Assembly: GCA_030063045.1 (NCBI GenBank)
Contig: JAQSEB010000059.1
Location: forward strand, 124,001-188,000
Length of the DNA: 64,000 bases
Reading direction: 5' to 3'
DNA from: Pratylenchus scribneri
Lineage: Eukaryota; Nematoda; Chromadorea; Rhabditida; Pratylenchidae
Shown: positions 57,301 to 64,000 of the stretch, one piece after another
Position numbering within the stretch: the stretch's first letter is position 1
Layout: every line of letters begins with the position of its first letter
Made by a program: the position numbers and the translations under genes
Notes under the pieces: model-generated
The model's input: the letters and a program-made list of their open reading frames with translations, nothing else
The model's database searches: none
What the model was told of the DNA's origin: nothing

Positions 57301-58774
57301 ATGTCCAATAACAATCAAAATGCAACCGAAAAATACAATTTTTGTAGCACCAAAGTGAAAACCACAACGTAAAAAATAAATTTTTAAAATAATAAGATTT
57401 TCAAATTTTTGCAGTGAAAAATTTATCTGGACGGTTGGATATTTTTAAAAGGCTTATTTTTCTTTTTGCTATTAAGATTGACAACTTTTCCGAGTTGCCG
57501 GAGAAATGTGGAGAATGTTTGGACTCTACGGAATATATGTAAAAATCGGATTTAAGAACACATCAAAATATATTTTACCTTTTAAGTTCCACGGCGCCAA
57601 ATGGCCAACTTTTAAAATGGCAAATCAAAATGTATCCAAATGGATTTGAAGAAGAATTCAAGGATTATGTTGCGGCTTTCCTCCATCTCATTGACTCTAA
57701 TAATGAGGAAGTGAACGCAAAATTTCAATTCTCAATACGCAAATCCAACGGTCAGGAATTTGAGCGGCTTGAAAGTAATGCTGAATTTTCTTTTAATGAA
57801 AAATAAAAATTTTTAGTGCCAAAAGAATGCACCGAATTTAGCACTTCAGACACTAATGCTTGTGGTTCAAATGTGTTGATCAAAAGAGAACTCCTGTTAA
57901 ATGCCAGAAATGGCTATCTTAATGGTGATAGTCTCACAATTGTCTGCATATTAATTGTACACCAGAGATCGGTAAATGTTTATTTTCTGATGGAAAAATA
58001 ACAAGGAAATCAAAGGTCGAAAAAGCTCCATTGCCGGATGTTGAAGTGCCCAAATGTCGAGCACTGGAGGATTTGGCCTATTTGTTTGAGAATAGTTTGT
58101 TCCCTGATTGCAAAATCACTTCGGAAGATAACAAAGTGTTTAAGGTACAGCATAGAATATATTTAATAGTTATCCAAATTAAACTCCATTTTAAGGCCCA
58201 CAAATGCATTTTAGCATGTCGATCGCCGGTTTTTGCGGCCATGTTTCAACATGAAATGATCGAAAGAAACAGCAATGAAGTCGAAATTGTGGACATCAAA
58301 GGGGATGTTATCGAAAAAATGCTCCGTTACATGTAGACAATTTCATCGATTATTGATTTATTTTTCAAATATTCATTTGTAGTTACAGTGGTAAGGAGCC
58401 GGATTATGAGAATCCGAAAATGGCCGCAAATTTGTTGAAAGCCGCTGATAAATATGAACTCATTCGTTTGAAGGTAATGAAATTTTTTCTAATTTTTTTT
58501 TTTTTAAATTAAAGTTGCTCTGTGAACGCAAATTGATCAATTCGTTGGGGAATGTAAATATCTGTGCATTGTTGGTTTTGGCCTATGACTATTCGGCCGA
58601 ACATCTGAAAACCCATGCAATCAATTATGTGAAAATGCATTTCAATGAGGTTGAAATTATAAAAATATTTAATAAAATAAAATATTTTTTAAGGTGAAGA
58701 AATCGGAAGGATGGAAGTTATTATTGGCCAATGAACAATTAATGGAGGAAATTATGACGGCTATGGCAAATTGA
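57301..58774 (+). CDS. MATH-BTB protein (SPOP/BATH type), 354 aa
   Basis: Probable substrate adaptor of a cullin-3 ubiquitin ligase: MATH binds the target, BTB binds CUL3. Exons: 57301-57368, 57415-57433, 57477-57538, 57587-57774, 57817-57971, 58016-58144, 58196-58332, 58383-58473, 58515-58649, 58694-58774; sum 1065 nt, phases agree. MATH about 20-160: TEKFIWTIDNFSELPE, then GQLLKWQIKMYPNGFEEE and GYLNGDSLTIVCILIV. BTB about 180-305: LFENSLFPDCKITSEDNKVF, AHKCILACRSPVFAAMF, EKMLRYIYSG. The C-terminal part continues as the usual helical 3-box/BACK-like region (AADKYELIRLK, LLCERKLI, NEQLMEEIMTAMAN). The donor after the MATH domain (GTAAAT at 57972) was chosen because it keeps phase with acceptor AAAG at 58015. 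Next-door zinc-finger gene is on the same strand, 595 bp away. Confidence 0.93.
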
Positions 58775-58816
58775 ATTCGGCAAAAAGATGACTAAGAAAT
58801 TAATATTTTTAGATTG

Positions 58817-58822
58817 AATAAA
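58817..58822 (+). promoter_or_regulatory. Poly(A) signal of the MATH-BTB gene
   Basis: AATAAA lies 43 bp after the stop codon. Confidence 0.6.
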
Positions 58823-59369
58823 TCCACTCCATTTTAACTTGAACATTTCTTTTGCTTTAAAACAAATTTAATCGATATCATATTTTGCATAAAACATTCA
58901 CTTTGAAGATTGTATACTTATTTTTAAATGTGAATACTAATTACTAAACATTTTAATATTTCATAAAATTTTGTAATGATAAAACAAAAAAGTAATAAAA
59001 TTTATGTTTTTTATGCATATTGCATTGCACATTGCACTGCACTTCAACAATTCGATTCGATTAGATATTCTTCATCATTATTCATTACGCATTCGCACAT
59101 TCATCATAAATCATAATCTACTATTTTATATGATACACATATCACTTAACACTTATAACCAAAAAACAATACAATGTGTTTTCGGATTTAACACATGTTG
59201 GAAAACCCTTAAACCAAGTTTTAAAACATAGTAACTTTGTAAATGTTAAATTAGCAAAAACTTTATTTGATTGTAATTTGTAACAAGAAAAAAACCATTG
59301 CCACCAAATTCCAATTTTCAACAATCCCTTCATCAATTTTAAAATTATGTTCATTTTAGAAGAAAGAGA
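58823..59369. other. Intergenic region between MATH-BTB and zinc-finger genes
   Basis: AT-rich, no gene seen. At its right end tgttcattttag ends at 59359, a good 3' splice site 10 bases before the ATG at 59370 with no visible upstream coding exon. This could be a spliced-leader trans-splice acceptor. Confidence 0.45.
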
Positions 59370-62300
59370 ATGGCTGATAGCCAAAAATTAAATAATGAGG
59401 AATCAAGCGGAGATGGCTTAAGACGTTCTAAACGAAACAAATACCATTTAAACCTTCGAGATGTCTTCAAAACTGGCACCGATGCACACCGAGACTATTC
59501 ACCGCCCACAAAAAAATGGGCAACCCGGCGACCGGAACCCGCAACTATTGCCGAACAAATGAAAATTGGAAAAACTTCGCCATCAAAGAGAAGTCCGAAA
59601 AAAGAAGAAACGACCACAAATGCAGAAAAACCTGAAGTAAATGAAGCACCGGAACCATTGAAACCTGAAGAAATAGTTGAAAAGAAACAAAATGTGGAAG
59701 AAGAGGTGTCGATAACAGTGGAATTGAACAAAAAGATTGAGCAAGAACATGCCAACCTAGTGTTATTTGTTGGGAATGTGGAAAAGGTTCAGAAACAAAT
59801 ACGAATTAGTAGCAGCACTCAAAAGCCGCCATCATTTTCTGCTGAATTTGTGCGGAAGCCGGCGGATGATAATCAATTGCCAGAGAAAATTCTTGAAGGT
59901 TTTTATTAATGGCAAATATTTTAAATGATTAAAATTTAGACGATGAATATGTGAATGTTGACATTGTGGAAAAACCTCAAGAAGTAACCAAAAGTAAATT
60001 GCAATTTTATAAATCCAAAAATTAAGCCAATAATTGATATAAATGTCCCAGCCTGTTCTTCAACTTCATTACCAATGGTCTCTCCAGCCTCAGTACCAGG
60101 GGATGAGCAAATCAAAAGGAAGAGGAAAGTGCCACTTCGCCATTTGGACTATACGAATACGGAGTCGGATATGGATGAGGAATTGGCGGTCAGCAGTCGA
60201 GATGTTAAAATGGAATGTACCACCAGCTCAAATGATGGAAACAAGGTTGGATTTATGTAAAAATTCAATGTTTTTTTACTATAGGAAAATTAAGGTATTT
60301 TGAAAAATAACAAAACTTAAGGTTTTATGGAATCAAAACTCTAAATATTACACAACTGAAACTTATGGTTTTGCGGAACTGATGAGATTTAAAATTTAAT
60401 GAAACCGAAATTTAAGGGTTTTCGAAACCGTAACTTAGGTTTTATGGGAACAAAACCTACGGTTTTGTAGAACTTGAACATGGAACTTCTTGAGCCAAAC
60501 AAAACTATAAAATAAATTATTTTTAAAATCTAATTTTATTTCAACCAATTCTAGACGGTCGTTGTACATTATTGTCCAAAATGTCCTGCAGTTTTCGAGA
60601 CAAGAGTTGGCTTAACAAATCATCTTAAACTGCATGGGTCGAAGGTTATCAAATTAATTATTCATTTGTTTATATTATTTTGTTTTTAAGAAAGAATTTC
60701 CATGTGAATTGTGCGATTTCTCTTGTACAAATAAGAAAACAATGCGTCAGCACAGGTTAATTGTTAATATAACTGATACTCAATGGATAGATTTGGTCAA
60801 AATGCATAATTTGATTATGTTTTCGGCTAGGGTTTAACCAATTCTAACTTAGTTTTGAACCATTAAACCAAAATGGGTTTAAACCATTTAATACCCTTTA
60901 ATTGTTGACCAAACCAAAATGGGTTTAAACCGTTTACTACCCTTTAATTGTTGACCAAACCAAAATGGGTTTAAACCGTTTAATACCCTTTAATTGTTGA
61001 CCAAACCAAAATGGGTTTAAACCGTTTAATACCATTTAATTGTTGACCAAACCAAAATGGGTTTAAACCGTTTAATACCCTTTAATCGTTGACCAAACCA
61101 AAATGAGTTTAAACCGTTTAATACCATTTAATTGTTGACCAAACCATGACAAATTATATACCATTCAATGCGTTTTGACCCAGCTCTATCCAATTTTGAG
61201 TATATTTGGTTTGTGAATATGTAGGACAAACGCTCTCTTAAACTATTAGAATTATAAATAAAAAATTATTAATTAAAGACGAGTGCATGGAATCAAACAT
61301 CGCAAATTTACCAAATCAATTGATAACAAAAAACCGAAAAATGATGGAATGGGTGAAACGGCCAAATCGAATGTTCAAATACAGGTTGAAGAAGCAACTT
61401 CCAGCGCCAAAATTGATGCGAAAAATGAAGTAAATGAAAAATAAAATTTTATATTTTAAAACCATTTAATTTTAGGCCAGACCAAAAATCAAATGTGAAA
61501 TATTCCATCAAGAAGAGGAGCCAAATGATGGGGATATTCACATTAATTTGGATTTGGATGACAATTTGTTCGGGGACCAAAACATCATTCAACAAGGTAA
61601 CATTTTTGGTAAAAACAAAGTATTTTTGGTTCGAAATATTATATTTCGTCTAGAAATGTACTATAATTATGTAAAAAATGCAAAAATGTCCATAAAAGTC
61701 CGAAAAAATTTATTTACCTTAAAACGGGTTCGAACCCAAGACCCAATTTTTGCAAAAGTGGGTTCGAAAATTTTCAAAAAAGACAATTAAAAATGTCCAT
61801 TGAACCCGAAAAAAAACATTTTTCCCTTTGAGTATATTAGAACCCAAGACCTAATTTTGGCAAAAGTAAAGGTCCCCTTTATGTTGAAAATTTTCAAAAA
61901 TTATTTAGACACCCAAAAGTGCATAAAAATGGCTACCAAGCTCGATATCTCTGAGGCGTGACTTTAATCTGACCTAAATTTTGAAAAAAAAACTTAGGTC
62001 TTAAAATTTTCAAAAAAAATCGTAAAAATTTCCTTTAAAATCCTAGATAACTGGGCAACATCAAGCGAAGCAGTTGCAATGGCAGCAGCAGTGAAGGAAG
62101 ATGAAATGCAAATGCCAATTTTGGAACAAGAACAAGCCGTGCCTTCAATTCAACCAACATCCTCCTCTTCCCCTGCTGGTCGAAATAAGAGAACCGTCAT
62201 TATAAAGACTGAACCGGATGATGAGCATGATTATGCACTCTCTCCGACCAGTGAACGTGGATTTTACAAGAAAGGCTCGCGAATTTACAATCGAAACACC

Positions 62301-64000
62301 GTGAAATGCCCGATTTGTCCATTCCGGACTCAAAGCAAAGTTCGGCTGGAACCGCATATGGCCGGGCATGAAAGGTGGGTGCACTTTTGTTTTATTGATT
62401 TAATCAGAAAATGGTTATAAGGATTTGTTTTTAGAATTATATTTCGACTAGAATTTACTCTTTAGTATAGAAAAATGCTTAAAAGTAATAATCCAGATCA
62501 AAAAATTTCCCCAGAACATATTTTTAATAAAAATTGAAGGTTCACCCTTTAGGTTAGGATATAAATTTTTTTAAAATAATAAAAAAGAAAAATTTCAAAA
62601 AAAAAGTAAGATCGAAAAATTTCAAAAAATTTAGGTCAAAATTTTTAAAAAAATTAAGTTCGAAAAATTTCAAAAAAATTAAGGTAGAAAAATTTCGAAA
62701 AAATTAACTCCAAAAAAATTTCAAAAAAATTAACTCAAAAAAATTTGAGATCGCAAAATTTAAAAAATATAAAGTCGAAAAATTTCAAAAAAAACCAAAA
62801 AATGTAAGCTCAGGAGATTTTAAAAATGGTCCCTAACCTTATACTGCCTAAACCTGGCCATAATCTAACTCCTAGGTTAAAGACCTATGCAACAACCAAA
62901 AGCCAAAAAAATCGATCCAAATTAAACTCCAATTTTATAGATTATCCGGATACGTTTGCTCAATTTGTCAATTCAAAAGTGAATCGAGTGGAATTCTTCG
63001 ACGCCATTGCAATTTGCACAAAAATGAAGCATATAAATGGCCGCCTGATTATTTGGGACCGAATGGTCAACCAGAGAGCCCGGGGGCACACAAACGACGT
63101 GAAGAAGAAGAAAAATTGTTGGTGATGGAGATGGGAACTGCTGCTGGTGAAGCGGAAATATTCGATATGGCGGAGGAGAAGGAAGAGGAAAGAAAACATT
63201 GGAAGGTGAAGATGGAAGTGGAAGAAGGAGAAGGGGAGGAGGAATGCTCATCGCAATTATTGCGCGTTAAATCAGACCAAAAGGAGAAGAATGGTGCTGC
63301 AAAGAAATGGCTGATAAATGGCGAAATGTTCTCAAAATTGATGAAGAAGGTAATCAAAATTTTTACGAAATAAAATTTTGAAAAAACAGAATTTTAAAAT
63401 TCTGATTTTTAAAAATCAGAATTTTTAAAAATCAGAATTTTTAAAAATCAGAATTTTAAAAATCGGAATTTTTAAAATCAGAATTTTAAAAATCGGAATT
63501 TTGAAAAATCATAATTTTGAAAAAAAAATTATTAAAAATCTGAAATTTGAAAGTCGGAATTTCGAAAAATGAAAATTTTGAAAAATAAATATCAAAATTT
63601 TAAAAATTGCAATTTAGAAAAATAAAATAAAAATTATTAAAATTCAGATTGGTGGTTCATCCTTTGGCAAATTCCCTTGCCTTCGATGCCATCTTTTATT
63701 TCGAAGCAAGGCGAAATTGGCACTCCATAAATTGAGACGCCATGCCATTGGAAAGCAGAGAAAGCTGCTAATTTCTGAACTTTTTGCTGAGAGAATTTTG
63801 TGGAATGAAGGAAAAGAGGATGAAAAATCCGCGGAGAAAATGTAAAATAAACTTAAAATTTATTTACCTAAAATATATTTTTTTAGTAATATTCCGGCTG
63901 ATAAGGATAAGGAGGAAATTGTGGCGGCACCCAGCGAAACTTCCTCCAAATTTCGTTGTAAACATTGCCCTTATGAAACTGATCAAATATTTCGCCTTCA
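59370..64000 (+). CDS. C2H2 zinc-finger protein (3' end beyond window)
   Basis: Likely nuclear DNA-binding protein; no specific orthologue recognised. Exons: 59370-59898, 59940-59993, 60052-60245, 60555-60644, 60691-60755, 61279-61429, 61476-61596, 62047-62374, 62941-63349, 63648-63841, 63887 to the window end. All GT-AG, phases agree. The N-terminal 200 residues are low-complexity, basic then acidic (RRSKRNKYHL, KRSPKKEETT). Zinc fingers: YCPKCPAVFETRV...HLKLH (exon 4), FPCELCDFSCTNKK...QHRRVH (exons 5-6), VKCPICPFRTQSK...HMAGH (exon 8), YVCSICQFKSESS...RHCNLH (exon 9), FPCLRCHLLFRSKAK...HKLRRH (exon 10), and the start of a sixth (FRCKHCPYETDQIF) at the window edge. The finger style (CxxC, 12 residues, HxxxH or HxxxxH, aromatic after Cys) resembles REST/hunchback-like scattered fingers. 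An acidic region (EEKEEERKHW, EEGEGEEEC) follows finger 4. Confidence 0.88.
60775..61255. repeat. Element C with six 46-bp units
   Basis: Left end tggatagatttggtcaaaatgc, six 46-bp units with more point differences than other copies (accgtttactaccc, taataccattta, ttaatcgttgac), right end accattcaatgcgttttgac. It lies in the 60756-61278 intron of the zinc-finger gene. Confidence 0.85.
61610..62040. repeat. Imperfect repeat in zinc-finger gene intron 7
   Basis: The block with tgtccataaaagtccgaaaa, gaacccaagacccaattttt, gcaaaagtgggttcgaaaat recurs at about 61790-61910 in changed form. The central word gggttcgaacccaagac resembles a tRNA B box by chance. No gene seen. Confidence 0.45.
62570..62810 (+). 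repeat. Tandem (gaaaaatttcaaaaaaatta)n in zinc-finger gene intron 8
   Basis: A degenerate repeat of about 28-30 bp, A-rich, in the 62375-62940 intron. Confidence 0.7.
63370..63610 (+). repeat. 18-20 bp tandem repeat in zinc-finger gene intron 9
   Basis: Unit aaaaatcagaatttttaa with variants; its inverse, aaaattctgatttt, is also present at the left edge, so the array can fold back on itself. It lies in the 63350-63647 intron. Confidence 0.75.

Noticed and set aside
61730..61760. A tRNA B-box-like word (gggttcgaaccc) in the zinc-finger intron
   Set aside because: No A box at the right distance and no cloverleaf; it is part of a local imperfect repeat.
62973..63357. Minus-strand Ser/Phe-rich frames of about 90-96 codons
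   Set aside because: They are antisense shadows of the acidic zinc-finger exon 62941-63349.

Overview
The window is nuclear DNA of a nematode. It is AT-rich, its genes are cut into many short exons by introns that are often 45-60 nt, tRNA and protein genes are nested, and the gene families are animal ones. The splice style (short introns plus several GC-AG introns) fits a plant-parasitic tylenchid, perhaps a cyst nematode, but no species-specific marker was found. There are no prokaryotic features. All exon models were built by hand from splice sites, reading phase and family similarity. In every complete model the exon lengths sum to a whole number of codons.

Layout. 1-6380: repeats and duplicated non-coding DNA. 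About 6394-6581 (+): a doubtful 62-residue exon. 7191-23558 (-): a complete peroxidasin (signal peptide, LRRs, three Ig domains, haem peroxidase) of about 28-29 exons. 25403-27180 (+): a small unrecognised protein. 27885-37268 (+): an ACAD10-like protein with HAD, APH-type and acyl-CoA dehydrogenase domains and a C-terminal AKL. 39410-45140 (+): a rhodopsin-class neuropeptide-type GPCR, with a tRNA-Thr(AGT) gene on the opposite strand inside one intron (40436-40508). 45936-56449 (-): a secreted protein of 36 exons with five Kunitz domains and lustrin-type cysteine-rich repeats. 57301-58774 (+): a MATH-BTB protein. 59370 to beyond 64000 (+): a C2H2 zinc-finger protein cut by the window end.

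The genes do not form one pathway. Peroxidasin and the Kunitz/lustrin protein are both extracellular-matrix or cuticle type proteins. ACAD10 is lipid catabolism, the GPCR is signalling, MATH-BTB is a likely CUL3 adaptor and the zinc-finger protein is likely nuclear.

Much of the intron and intergenic DNA is repeats. Foldback family A has about 20 copies of roughly 310 bp with arms near 90 bp. Foldback family B has at least seven. Element C has seven copies, each carrying a 46-bp tandem repeat. One non-autonomous hAT-like element has a perfect 8-bp target duplication. Several minisatellites (19, 24, 31, 31-32 bp) sit almost entirely in introns. Points most worth a second look are the hAT element with an internal minisatellite, the same minisatellite in and just after the ACAD10 gene, the excess of GC-AG introns, a 6-nt microexon, paired loss of one disulphide in two of five Kunitz domains, and a PTS1-like tail on the ACAD10 protein.
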